A stretch of DNA of 13,463 nucleotides, taken from assembly GCA_002314325.1 (NCBI GenBank), contig DCFC01000042.1, positions 1-13,463 of the forward strand. Direction: 5' to 3'. The position numbers and the translations under genes were made by a program. The DNA is from Megamonas hypermegale (GTDB lineage: Bacteria > Bacillota > Negativicutes > Selenomonadales > Selenomonadaceae). This document shows positions 6,261 to 13,439 of the stretch, one piece after another. Each line of letters begins with the position of its first letter. Position 1 is the stretch's first letter. The notes under the pieces were generated by a model. It was not told the DNA's origin. It saw only the letters and a program-made list of their open reading frames with translations, and searched no databases.

Positions 6261-7238
6261 TTATTTATTCCATCTTGGATGTTCATATGCCTTTGGATTG
6301 CATACTTTCGGCCATTTTTCACCATTAATTACAGCCATTACGCCTTCTGCCGCCATCGTAGCAACACCAGAAGCCGCTTCTTTCGTCTGTCCGGCCATAT
6401 GCGGCGTAACGATAATATTATCGTACTTGAATAACGGGTCATCCATGCTTATCGGCTCATGCACCACAACATCAGTTGCTGCACTGTGTATCCAATTTTC
6501 TTCCAAAGCCTTGCACAATGCCGCTTCATCTACAATACCGCCGCGGGCGCAGTTAATCAAGATACTGGTCGGTTTCATCATTTTAAGTTCTGCTTCGCCA
6601 ATCATATTCCTCGTCTGCGGCGTAAGCGGCGTATGAATGGATATTACATCCGCTTCTTTTAAAATGTCATGCATATCTTCTCTGTAACCCCAGCCTTTGG
6701 CCTCTACCGTTTCCGCTGAAACGAACGGATCGTAAACAAGCACATTCATGCCGATGCCTGTTGCCATCTGAGCCAAAATATTACCGATATGACCGCAGCC
6801 GATTAAGCCCAGTGTCTTGCCGTTCAGTTCATACGCTTTATATTCGCTTCTAATACCGAAATTACCTTTGCGCATTTCTTTATCACAACGAACCATATCT
6901 TTGGCACAGGCAAACATCATGGCCATAGCGTGTTCAGCTACGGAACGGGTATTTGCTCCCGGCGCAATTACAACAGGTATGCCAAGCTCTGTTGCCGTTT
7001 CCACGTCAACATCATCAACACCTACACCCGGACGGCCGATTACTTTCAGATTTTTGCATTTAAGCATCGTTTCTCTATCGATTGAGCCGATACGGATAAT
7101 CAGTCCTTCGGCATCCAGAAGTTCCGGCAGCATATCCTGCGGTTTACCAGAATTAGTGATGACAACATCCGCTCCTGCTTTTTCCAGAACAGCCATACCA
7201 TCATCATGAAGTCTATGTGAAATAACTACTTTTGCCAT
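6261..7238 (-). CDS. D-2-hydroxyacid dehydrogenase (SerA/phosphoglycerate dehydrogenase-like)
   Basis: 325-residue cytoplasmic NAD-dependent oxidoreductase of the D-isomer-specific 2-hydroxyacid family. The Rossmann motif GLIGCGHIG is at 144-152 and Asp170 (VYDP) ends the second strand, which favours NAD over NADP. The catalytic set is visible: Arg232 (ARGGIVDEAAL), Glu261 (HEP) and His280 (TPHMAG). There is no C-terminal ACT domain, unlike long biosynthetic SerA enzymes, so a catabolic role is more likely. ATG 7238 has AAAGGA 9 nt upstream; a TTG start at 7259 would overlap the upstream stop codon and lacks a ribosome site. Last gene of operon 1, 17 bp after the lyase gene. It may interconvert a 2-keto acid from the pathway (pyruvate, hydroxypyruvate or similar) and its D-hydroxy acid. 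Confidence 0.88.
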   Translation of the reverse strand: MAKVVISHRLHDDGMAVLEKAGADVVITNSGKPQDMLPELLDAEGLIIRIGSIDRETMLKCKNLKVIGRPGVGVDDVDVETATELGIPVVIAPGANTRSVAEHAMAMMFACAKDMVRCDKEMRKGNFGIRSEYKAYELNGKTLGLIGCGHIGNILAQMATGIGMNVLVYDPFVSAETVEAKGWGYREDMHDILKEADVISIHTPLTPQTRNMIGEAELKMMKPTSILINCARGGIVDEAALCKALEENWIHSAATDVVVHEPISMDDPLFKYDNIIVTPHMAGQTKEAASGVATMAAEGVMAVINGEKWPKVCNPKAYEHPRWNK

Positions 7239-7255
7239 ATTATCAAATCCTTTTA

Positions 7256-8128
7256 TCAATACTGTTTGAATACTTCCTGTAAAGCTTCCACGATTTTCGG
7301 GTCGATGCAGTTGGACGGACGTCTTGCCGGTCCCACTTTAAAGCCGCGCAGATTAGCTGCCAGTTTAACGACAGAGTTCGGATTGCCCATCTGCATTACA
7401 TTTCTGAACGGACGTATTTTCTTCTGCGCTTCGTTAGCTTTAGCAATATCGCCCTGTGCCCAATAATTATAAATGCTTACCATCAGTTCCGGGAATACAT
7501 TGGAGCAGCCGGAAATTGCACCGGTGCCGCCCGCCATTAATGTCCATAAAATGAGCGAGTCGCTGCCTGCCAGTACGTTAATGCGCGGATTGGTATTTTC
7601 AATGTATTTTAAAGTATTATCAAAGTTGCCGCTGCTGTCTTTTATACCAATTATATTTTCAAACTCGAGCAGTCTTTTTACCGTTTTAAAATCAATATTA
7701 TTGCCCGTTCTTGCTGGAATATTGTATAAAAGCATCGGCATATCTACGGCTTTGGCTACTGCGGCAAAATGATTGTAAATATCTTCCTGTGTTACGGCTA
7801 CGAAATACGGCGAGATTACTGACAGGCAATCTACACCTAAATCTTTAACTTTTAAGGAAAATTCTATCGTTTCTTTCGTCGTCACGCAGCCGGTGCCGGC
7901 ATAAACGGGAACTCTGCCATTTACCGCTTTTACCGCTGTTTTGATGATTTCATATTTTTCTTCATTATTAAAAGCATAAAATTCACCGTTCGTACCGAGC
8001 GGGAAAATACCGTGCACTCCAGCTTTAATCAGCATATCAATAAATTCGCTGTACGCTTCCGGATTGAATTTTTCATCTTCTGTCAATGCTGTGAGTACCG
8101 GTGTAATAAGTCCTTTTGCTTGAAACAT
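7256..8128 (-). CDS. DapA/NanA-family pyruvate-dependent aldolase or lyase
   Basis: 290-residue TIM-barrel class I lyase, the standard length of the family. Key residues are present: GTNGEF at 45-50 (substrate carboxylate loop), Tyr135 in LLYNIPARTG, and the Schiff-base Lys163 in GIKDSSG. Family members condense or cleave pyruvate with an aldehyde (dihydrodipicolinate synthase, N-acetylneuraminate lyase, 2-keto-3-deoxy-sugar-acid aldolases). The IPARTG motif resembles true DapA, but the place in a sigma-54 controlled sugar-acid operon, with an uptake carrier encoded nearby, argues for catabolic cleavage of a 2-keto-3-deoxy acid. Starts at ATG 8128 with GGAG 9 nt upstream; 27 bp after the PdxA2 gene. 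The substrate is not readable from sequence. Confidence 0.88.
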   Translation of the reverse strand: MFQAKGLITPVLTALTEDEKFNPEAYSEFIDMLIKAGVHGIFPLGTNGEFYAFNNEEKYEIIKTAVKAVNGRVPVYAGTGCVTTKETIEFSLKVKDLGVDCLSVISPYFVAVTQEDIYNHFAAVAKAVDMPMLLYNIPARTGNNIDFKTVKRLLEFENIIGIKDSSGNFDNTLKYIENTNPRINVLAGSDSLILWTLMAGGTGAISGCSNVFPELMVSIYNYWAQGDIAKANEAQKKIRPFRNVMQMGNPNSVVKLAANLRGFKVGPARRPSNCIDPKIVEALQEVFKQY

Positions 8129-8155
8129 AGTTATTATCTCCTATCTGTCTGATTA

Positions 8156-9169
8156 TTATTTATTTAAAATAGCGGCAAATTTTACTTTTGCCATTTGAGC
8201 GCCGAGTTTTAATGATTCCAGCATGCTGTTTTCGCTCGCTTTTCCTGTTCCTGCCACTGGAAAAGCCGTACCGTGGTCAACGGATGTTCTGATGCACGGC
8301 AGTCCTACCGTAACATTGACACCGCTGTCAAAGCCCAATACTTTTATCGGAATATGGCCCTGGTCATGATACATAACAACCACTATATCAAATTCATTTA
8401 AATTAGCCGCCCTGTGAAATACGCTGTCCGGCGGAACAGGTCCTGTAACGTTATAACCTTTGGCTTTAGCTTCGTTCACCGCCGGTACAATTTCCTTATC
8501 GTCCTCATCACCGAACAAACCGCCTTCACCGCAGTGCGGATTGAGCCCTGCCACGGCAATACGCGGCTCTTCAAAGCCCATCAGTTTTAAAGTCTCCTGT
8601 GCCAAATCGATAACTTTACCGATACGTTCCTTTTTGACGACGTTCGGCACATCATGCAGGGCAATATGCGTCGATACATGAATTACTCTGAGTTTCGGGC
8701 TCGTAAGCATCATGGAAAAATCTTTCTGCCCCGTAAGATGACCGAGAATTTCCGTATGACCGGGATAGTGAACGCCGCCCATATTTAAAGCTTCTTTATT
8801 GAGCGGCGCCGTAACTATGGCATGAACCTCATGCTTCATAGCATAATGCACGGCTTTTTCAATATATTCATATGCCGCTTTGCCTGCTCTACCGTCCACT
8901 TTAGCAAACGGTAAATCCACCGGCAAATTGTCAAGGTCAATTATATCCATTACGCCATATTCATATCTGCCCTGCGCCGGGTCGGTTACAATATTGCATT
9001 TTATATCAGCATTAACAATTTTTACGGCTCTTTGCATAATTTTAGCATCGCCGAATACCAACGGTTTCGCTATTTTATAAATATCTTCATGCAACAGTGC
9101 CTTTGCAATAATTTCTGGACCAACACCAGCACCATCGCCCATTGTTATTCCCAAAATCGGTCTTTCCAT
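8156..9169 (-). CDS. pdxA2: PdxA2-type 4-phospho-D-threonate / 4-phospho-D-erythronate 3-dehydrogenase
   Basis: 337-residue cytoplasmic, metal- and NAD-dependent enzyme of the PdxA family. Visible motifs: GITMGDGAGVGPEI (7-20), metal ligands His168 (STHIALHDV), His212 (NPHCGEGG) and His268 (MYHDQGHIP), and SVDHGTAFPVAGTGKA (296-311). PdxA proper acts in vitamin B6 synthesis; PdxA2 paralogues encoded beside a DUF1537 kinase instead oxidise and decarboxylate 4-phospho-threonate or -erythronate to dihydroxyacetone phosphate. Here the start ATG directly abuts the kinase TGA stop, with its GGGGGA ribosome site inside the last kinase codons, so the two are translationally coupled. That coupling is the main ground for the PdxA2 call; a role in B6 synthesis is unlikely but not excluded. 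Confidence 0.88.
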   Translation of the reverse strand: MERPILGITMGDGAGVGPEIIAKALLHEDIYKIAKPLVFGDAKIMQRAVKIVNADIKCNIVTDPAQGRYEYGVMDIIDLDNLPVDLPFAKVDGRAGKAAYEYIEKAVHYAMKHEVHAIVTAPLNKEALNMGGVHYPGHTEILGHLTGQKDFSMMLTSPKLRVIHVSTHIALHDVPNVVKKERIGKVIDLAQETLKLMGFEEPRIAVAGLNPHCGEGGLFGDEDDKEIVPAVNEAKAKGYNVTGPVPPDSVFHRAANLNEFDIVVVMYHDQGHIPIKVLGFDSGVNVTVGLPCIRTSVDHGTAFPVAGTGKASENSMLESLKLGAQMAKVKFAAILNK

Positions 9170-10465
9170 TCAATTTCCCCCTAATTCAAAATTCTTAATC
9201 GCTTTTATTGATTTTATAAACGCATCCGGCTTGCCGAATGCACCTGCTTTCGTTACAACAAATAATTTATCTATATTTTTCCCCTGAATATATCCGAGCG
9301 GAATTGCCGTATCTATTTCACTTATTATTTCAATGCTGTCAGCACCGATTGATTTACAGATATGTACAGCAATATCGCCTCCAGTCAACACCATTCCCGC
9401 CAGATTATGCAAATCAAGACCGCCGACAATCTGCGCCATAATAGTCGCGATACGCTCACTGACCTGCTTTCCCGACAAATTGTATTTTCTGCCCGCTTCA
9501 ATAGCTTCTTTCACATCATCATCATTCAGTGCCGTCACTATCAGAATGTTTTTATCCTGTTTGGCTAAAGTTTTCAGCCTGTCGATATATACCGTTATAT
9601 ACTGTTCATCTTCCAGTATTTTGGGTATATCTATCTTTAAGAAATTTATATCCTCGTATTCTAACACCGTTTGTATCTGTTCCTGCGTCGTATGGCTGAC
9701 ACTGCCTGCACAAATAAGCACCGGGCCGCTGCGATAACGCTGCATGAACTTTTCTTCACCAATCCAGTTATAAAAATATGTTATATAATCCGCCATTCCG
9801 GCCGAACCTACCCATAAAATATTTTTAAAGGATTTTACCGCATCCATAACTGTCATGAAATTTTTTTCTTCGACTATATCACAGACAATCCAGTTAATTC
9901 CCTTATTTAAAAATTCATCCAGCTTAGCCTTTACTGCTTCACTATCTTTTTTTACCGTCAAAAAATCCAATACGCCCACCTTTTTATCTGCCGCCTGTTG
10001 TTTCAGTATATTGGGAATGTATGATTCTTTAACGGGTGTTTTCGGCGAATTGGCAATTTCCGTAAGTTCCAGCGGTACACCGTCCAATAAATGATATCCG
10101 CCGACCGTTATGCGCCTGTTTATCGGATAAGCCGGGGCTATAATCACCAGCTCCGGTTTAAAAACATCGTCCATTGCTTTTATTTCCGCGCCGATATTAC
10201 CGCGTAAAGTTGAATCTATTTTCTTATAAATACAGCGAGCTTTATATTTTTTTATCGCTTCGCAAATATTTTTCACTTTGGTATAAGCTTCCTGCACTGC
10301 CAAATCTCTACTGTCAGAATCAATTACGATAACATCTTTATCCGTTTCAAAATCATCTGCTGCAAAATTTATTTTTACACATGACTTCATGTTTCGTTTA
10401 GCAAATTGGAGAGCTGTATCATTAGCACCTGTCAAATCATCTGCAATCGCTGCTAATTTTATCAT
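9170..10465 (-). CDS. Four-carbon acid sugar kinase (DUF1537 family; DtnK/DenK/OtnK type)
   Basis: 431-residue cytoplasmic ATP-dependent kinase that phosphorylates a four-carbon sugar acid such as D-threonate, D-erythronate or a 2-oxo-tetronate on O4. The N-terminal substrate domain shows IADDLTGANDT (7-17), KKIDSTLRGNIG (81-92) and APAYPINRRITVGG (110-123). The C-terminal nucleotide domain shows GSVSHTT (254-260), TGGDIA (361-366) and VTKAGAFG (404-411). Length and motif order are normal, with no sign of truncation. First gene of operon 1: the predicted sigma-54 transcript starts about 28 nt upstream and GGTGA lies just before the ATG. An adjacent PdxA2 favours D-threonate or D-erythronate kinase over 2-oxo-tetronate kinase, which usually accompanies an OtnC decarboxylase and OtnI isomerase, both missing here. 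Confidence 0.92.
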   Translation of the reverse strand: MIKLAAIADDLTGANDTALQFAKRNMKSCVKINFAADDFETDKDVIVIDSDSRDLAVQEAYTKVKNICEAIKKYKARCIYKKIDSTLRGNIGAEIKAMDDVFKPELVIIAPAYPINRRITVGGYHLLDGVPLELTEIANSPKTPVKESYIPNILKQQAADKKVGVLDFLTVKKDSEAVKAKLDEFLNKGINWIVCDIVEEKNFMTVMDAVKSFKNILWVGSAGMADYITYFYNWIGEEKFMQRYRSGPVLICAGSVSHTTQEQIQTVLEYEDINFLKIDIPKILEDEQYITVYIDRLKTLAKQDKNILIVTALNDDDVKEAIEAGRKYNLSGKQVSERIATIMAQIVGGLDLHNLAGMVLTGGDIAVHICKSIGADSIEIISEIDTAIPLGYIQGKNIDKLFVVTKAGAFGKPDAFIKSIKAIKNFELGGN

Positions 10466-10504
10466 AAAATCACCAACTTAAATTTATATTCACTTTATAA
10501 TATA

Positions 10505-10520
10505 TGCAAAAATCGTGCCA
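10505..10520 (-). promoter_or_regulatory. Sigma-54 (-24/-12) promoter of the kinase operon
   Basis: On the minus strand TGGCACGATTTTTGCA is a full match to TGGCACG-N4-TTGCA, with GG at 10519-10518 and GC at 10507-10506. The predicted start is near 10494, 28 nt before the kinase ATG at 10465. Confidence 0.93.
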
Positions 10521-10523
10521 ATA

Positions 10524-10551
10524 AAAAAAGGCTTATTTTCAAGCCTTTTTT
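10524..10551 (-). terminator. Intrinsic terminator of the activator gene
   Basis: AAAAAAGGCTT (10524-10534) pairs perfectly with AAGCCTTTTTT (10541-10551) around a 6-base loop; on the minus strand the stem ends in a run of seven T. It stops transcription from the activator gene, and its U-tract ends one to three bases before the -24 box of the kinase promoter. Confidence 0.85.
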
Positions 10552-10568
10552 CTTTCTTCTCTCTATTC

Positions 10569-10618
10569 TGTTGCTATTTTATGCGAAAATGTATTATTTT
10601 GCAACATTAAATTGCAAC
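10569..10618 (-). promoter_or_regulatory. Upstream activating sequences for the sigma-54 activator (operon 1)
   Basis: On the minus strand two GTTGCA copies (10618-10613 and 10605-10600) and an inverted GCAAC (10574-10570). TGTTGCAAAATAA (10606-10594) and AAAATAGCAACA (10580-10569) are exact copies of blocks at the other sigma-54 promoter. The nearer half-site is 76 bp upstream of the predicted start in both. The distal repeat touches the last base of the activator stop codon. Confidence 0.7.
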
Positions 10619-12528
10619 TACTTTTTCAATTTACGCCAGAGCGTCGTCCGATGTATACCCAATCGTTTCGCTGCCTTGCTGTAATTATAATTTTCTTCGG
10701 CCAGAACTTTCGCTAACAGCTCTTTTTCCATCTGCGCCAAATTTTTATTTTCCATCTTTTCTTCCGCTAAAACCTCTTCCAGTGGCGCTGTTGTTTTACT
10801 GCTCGCCATTATCTCTTCCTTGTCATCTTCATACGCCGCAATAACATTGTCTTTAGTAATGACTTCACCGTCCGTAAGTAGCATGATACGCTCCATCATG
10901 TTCACAAACTGCCTAATATTGCCGGGCCAACTGCATTCCTGCAAAAAAAATTTTGCCTCTCTGCTGATTGATTTTATCTGCGGATTTATCTCCCGCATAT
11001 TATTAATCAGACTTTCCGCCAGCAGCGGAATATCCTCCCTCCTTTGTGCCAATGTCGGCATATGAATTCGCAGGATATTCAAACGATAATACAAATCACT
11101 TCTGAAATTCCCCGCCTGCACCATTTGCGCCAAATTCTGATTAGTTGCCGCAATGATACGCACATCAACCGGAATAATACTCTCCGAACCGAGCGGCATG
11201 ACTTCCCTCTCCTGCAATACACGCAGTATACGTGACTGCAAAGACAGCGGCATTTCACCAATTTCATCCAAAAATAATGTTCCGCCGTGCGCCAGTTCAA
11301 ACATCCCCTGCCTGCCACCGCGTTTTGCCCCTGTAAAAGCTCCATCCACATAACCAAAAAGCTCGCTCTCCAGCAGATTTTCCGGCAATGCTGCACAGTT
11401 CAAAGCCACAAACGGACCCTGCGACCTGTTGCTCATATTATGAATACTCTGCACCAGCATTTCCTTGCCTGTTCCTGATTCACCCGTTATTAAAATAGTG
11501 GAATTTGTCAGCGCATATTTCCGCGCTTTATTTTTCATCTTGATACATGCCTGCGAATTGCCGATAATATCATTCATATGATATTTCGCCACAAGACCTT
11601 TCGCCGACAATTTTTTACGAATATTGCGTTCCAAACGCTGCATTTCCGATACATTCTGCAATGTATAAATACTGCCCTGATTTATATTCTTCACATAAAC
11701 CAGCGAATTTTTTATCACATACTGCTTGTTGTAAATATTTATTAGCTGTTCTTTTTCTTCTTTTATTTTCTTTTCATCAATATCAGCGCAGATATCTCTC
11801 ATCTTTTTACCTAGAACTTCATACTGCACACGATGAAAAATTCTTTCCGCTTCCGGATTGAACAGCGTAATTTTATTATTTTTATCTACGGCAACAATAC
11901 CATCATGCGATTTGTTGATTATTGTCCGTATCATCTGCGTCTTATGCTCATCCTGCCGACGGACTTTAGCAATCAATAAAGCTTCCTGCAGCGCTCTGTA
12001 AATAGACTGCTTCCCTGAATTGATAAAATTAGCTTCCATACCGTATTTTTCAGCCGTTTTTACTGAAACAGCGTCTCCTATTATCAGATTGACGCCCTTT
12101 TCTTTTGCTTCCAATATTTTTTTATCGGCTTCTTCGCTATCATGAATTAACAGTTCCACAAAATTTATATTGAAAATCTTAGCGATTTCGTCACAGCCAT
12201 AAATCATATTTTCAAATCCGGCTATACCTATATTGCTGGAAATAACCTCCGACTTCAATACGGCCTGTAAAATATCCGTAATCGTAACCTGTACAGATAC
12301 AATCGGTATATCAACTTCCGCTTCAATTAAAGAAGCCGTACCGCCTCGGCTGACAATAACTTCTATACCTTCATCAATAAAGGATTTTACCAAATCCTCC
12401 GCTTCTTTTAAATCGGCTTCAATAATCTTAAATAAATCTTTTCTATCTGCAAATTTTTCCTCAATGACAAGTCTTGCATCATCAGCTAACTTTTTAAACG
12501 GTGCTACGAATAAAACTTGCGCTTTCAT
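10618..12528 (-). CDS. Sigma-54-dependent activator, PrpR_N-PAS-AAA+-Fis
   Basis: 636-residue enhancer-binding protein. Residues 1 to about 190 form a PrpR_N sensor domain (pattern VSRGGTASLI at 59-68), which in this family senses small organic acids. A PAS domain follows (about 200-300, SHDGIVAVDKNNKITLFNPEAE region), then the AAA+ module: Walker A GESGTGKE (349-356), the sigma-54-contacting GAFTGA (396-401), Walker B GGTLFLDE (415-422). The C-terminal Fis-type helix-turn-helix is at about 614-636 (YSKAAKRLGIHRTTLWRKL). All motifs needed for activation are intact. AGGAGG lies 7-8 nt before the ATG. It is encoded 67 bp after the SMR genes on the same strand with no terminator between, so some readthrough is possible. 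Two consensus sigma-54 promoters downstream are its obvious targets; the inducing ligand is unknown, probably the sugar acid or an intermediate. Confidence 0.93.
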   Translation of the reverse strand: MKAQVLFVAPFKKLADDARLVIEEKFADRKDLFKIIEADLKEAEDLVKSFIDEGIEVIVSRGGTASLIEAEVDIPIVSVQVTITDILQAVLKSEVISSNIGIAGFENMIYGCDEIAKIFNINFVELLIHDSEEADKKILEAKEKGVNLIIGDAVSVKTAEKYGMEANFINSGKQSIYRALQEALLIAKVRRQDEHKTQMIRTIINKSHDGIVAVDKNNKITLFNPEAERIFHRVQYEVLGKKMRDICADIDEKKIKEEKEQLINIYNKQYVIKNSLVYVKNINQGSIYTLQNVSEMQRLERNIRKKLSAKGLVAKYHMNDIIGNSQACIKMKNKARKYALTNSTILITGESGTGKEMLVQSIHNMSNRSQGPFVALNCAALPENLLESELFGYVDGAFTGAKRGGRQGMFELAHGGTLFLDEIGEMPLSLQSRILRVLQEREVMPLGSESIIPVDVRIIAATNQNLAQMVQAGNFRSDLYYRLNILRIHMPTLAQRREDIPLLAESLINNMREINPQIKSISREAKFFLQECSWPGNIRQFVNMMERIMLLTDGEVITKDNVIAAYEDDKEEIMASSKTTAPLEEVLAEEKMENKNLAQMEKELLAKVLAEENYNYSKAAKRLGIHRTTLWRKLKK

Positions 12529-12595
12529 CTGTTATCCTCCTAAAAAATTAAATCATATAATCTTTTCGGGATAAACGATTTTAAATCCTTTATTT

Positions 12596-12910
12596 TCATG
12601 CCGTAAGTTTCAAACCGACAACAGCAAAAATTATCATAGCAATACAGATAAGCCTGCGCCAATCAGCACTTTCTCCGTATTTTATAATGCTTATGCCCAC
12701 ACCGCCGACAGCTCCCATACCTGTCCAAACAGCGTACGTAACACTCATTGGCAGAACACGCATCGCCAAATGCAATAAAAACAGACTCATGCCAAACGCC
12801 ATACACATTTTCACAATAGCTAGCTTTTTTCGCTTTAACTGCCATACATTCATATAATTTACAAACATCACTTCACAAAAACCGGAGACAATTACATACA
12901 GCCATTCCAT
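12596..12910 (-). CDS. SMR-family exporter subunit, YkkD-like
   Basis: 104-residue inner-membrane protein with four hydrophobic segments, the standard small multidrug resistance size. The essential membrane glutamate is Glu13 (SGFCEVMFVNYMN), and VTYAVWTGMGAVGG (about 57-70) is the conserved segment of helix 3. The N-terminal pattern and the C-terminal VVGLKL resemble Bacillus subtilis YkkD more than YkkC. It starts 19 bp after the partner gene with a strong GGGGAGGA ribosome site, so the pair most likely forms a heteromeric proton-coupled exporter. YkkCD homologues export guanidinium; drug export is the alternative. Confidence 0.88.
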   Translation of the reverse strand: MEWLYVIVSGFCEVMFVNYMNVWQLKRKKLAIVKMCMAFGMSLFLLHLAMRVLPMSVTYAVWTGMGAVGGVGISIIKYGESADWRRLICIAMIIFAVVGLKLTA

Positions 12911-12929
12911 AATTATATCCTCCCCACTT

Positions 12930-13238
12930 TTATTCCTTCAGCAATTTAAGCCCGATTACACCGGTCAGCAACAGCACGATAAAAAATATCTGTGTCAAAG
13001 CCGGCACAATACCAAAAACAAAAAATTCCACCAAAATAGTTCCCAATGACCCCATTCCGACAAAAACGGCATACGCCGTGCCGACAGGCAAAGTATTTAC
13101 CGCCGCAATCAGAAAATACGTGCCTAGTCCCAATGCCACCGCTACAAATACCCATTCCCAAGCAGCATTAGCATACTTAAGTCCCGTCACCCAAATAAGT
13201 TCACAGATAACGGCTAAAATAACATTCATCCAGCCCAT
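12930..13238 (-). CDS. SMR-family exporter subunit, YkkC-like
   Basis: 102-residue four-helix membrane protein. Glu13 in AVICELIWVTGLKYA is the proton and substrate binding residue of the SMR family, and LPVGTAYAVFVGMGSLGT (about 50-67) and GVIGLKLL near the end match YkkC closely. AGGAGG lies 8 nt before the ATG. First gene of the pair. The B. subtilis ykkC operon is controlled by the guanidine-I riboswitch; here the leader is short, lacks the conserved segments of that RNA as I know them, and carries a terminator hairpin directly upstream of the ribosome site. Confidence 0.88.
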   Translation of the reverse strand: MGWMNVILAVICELIWVTGLKYANAAWEWVFVAVALGLGTYFLIAAVNTLPVGTAYAVFVGMGSLGTILVEFFVFGIVPALTQIFFIVLLLTGVIGLKLLKE

Positions 13239-13260
13239 ATAAAAACCTCCTAAATTAATA

Positions 13261-13312
13261 AAAATAAAAAAGCGATAAACTCTGTCGCGTTGTGCAACAA
13301 AGTTTATCGCTT
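13261..13312 (-). terminator. Leader terminator (possible attenuator) before the SMR pair
   Basis: On the minus strand AAGCGATAAACT (13312-13301) pairs perfectly with AGTTTATCGCTT (13281-13270), and TTGTTG with CGACAG extends it by six pairs (two G-U) to 18 bp around a 7-base loop, followed by TTTTTTATTTT. It lies between a good promoter (13369-13397) and the ATG at 13238, with no room for another promoter after it, so the SMR genes need readthrough or antitermination. I see no convincing antiterminator partner. Confidence 0.75.
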
Positions 13313-13352
13313 AAATCTCAGCATAATTGACCAATGTCTTATTCATATTCAT
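13311..13352 (-). CDS. Possible 13-codon leader peptide ORF
   Basis: ATG at 13352 encodes MNMNKTLVNYAEI; its TAA overlaps the first two bases of the attenuator stem, the geometry of ribosome-controlled attenuation. AGGTGA (13366-13361) lies 8 nt upstream. However, the predicted transcription start (about 13362) would remove most of that ribosome site, which weakens the case. Confidence 0.3.
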   Translation of the reverse strand: MNMNKTLVNYAEI

Positions 13353-13368
13353 TTTTATTTTCACCTAT

Positions 13369-13397
13369 AGAATAACCGATATCTATCCATTTGTCAA
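13369..13397 (-). promoter_or_regulatory. Sigma-70-type promoter of the SMR pair
   Basis: On the minus strand a perfect -35 TTGACA (13397-13392), 17-bp spacer and -10 TATTCT (13374-13369, four of six). Predicted start near 13362, giving a leader of about 124 nt that contains the terminator hairpin. Confidence 0.65.
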
Positions 13398-13406
13398 ATT
13401 TTATAT

Positions 13407-13439
13407 AAAAAAAGAGCACTGAACAACCAGTGCCCTTTT
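13407..13439 (-). terminator. Intrinsic terminator of a gene beyond the right edge
   Basis: Stem 13439-13428 (AAAAGGGCACTG) with 13421-13410 (CAGTGCTCTTTT), one G-U pair, loop GTTGTT, then more T on the minus strand. It would end a minus-strand gene entering from the right; only about 24 bases lie beyond it in the window, too few to identify that gene. Confidence 0.75.

Noticed and set aside
7239..7259. TTG start at 7259 for the hydroxyacid dehydrogenase
   Set aside because: It overlaps the lyase stop codon and has no ribosome site; ATG 7238 with AAAGGA upstream fits the family N-terminus.
8156..9169. PdxA as vitamin B6 biosynthesis enzyme
   Set aside because: Translational coupling to a DUF1537 kinase under a sigma-54 promoter points to the catabolic PdxA2 role.
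13283..13305. GTTGC/GCAAC-like sequence near the SMR leader as a third activator site
   Set aside because: It is part of the terminator loop and stem, lacks the flanking shared blocks, and there is no sigma-54 promoter nearby.
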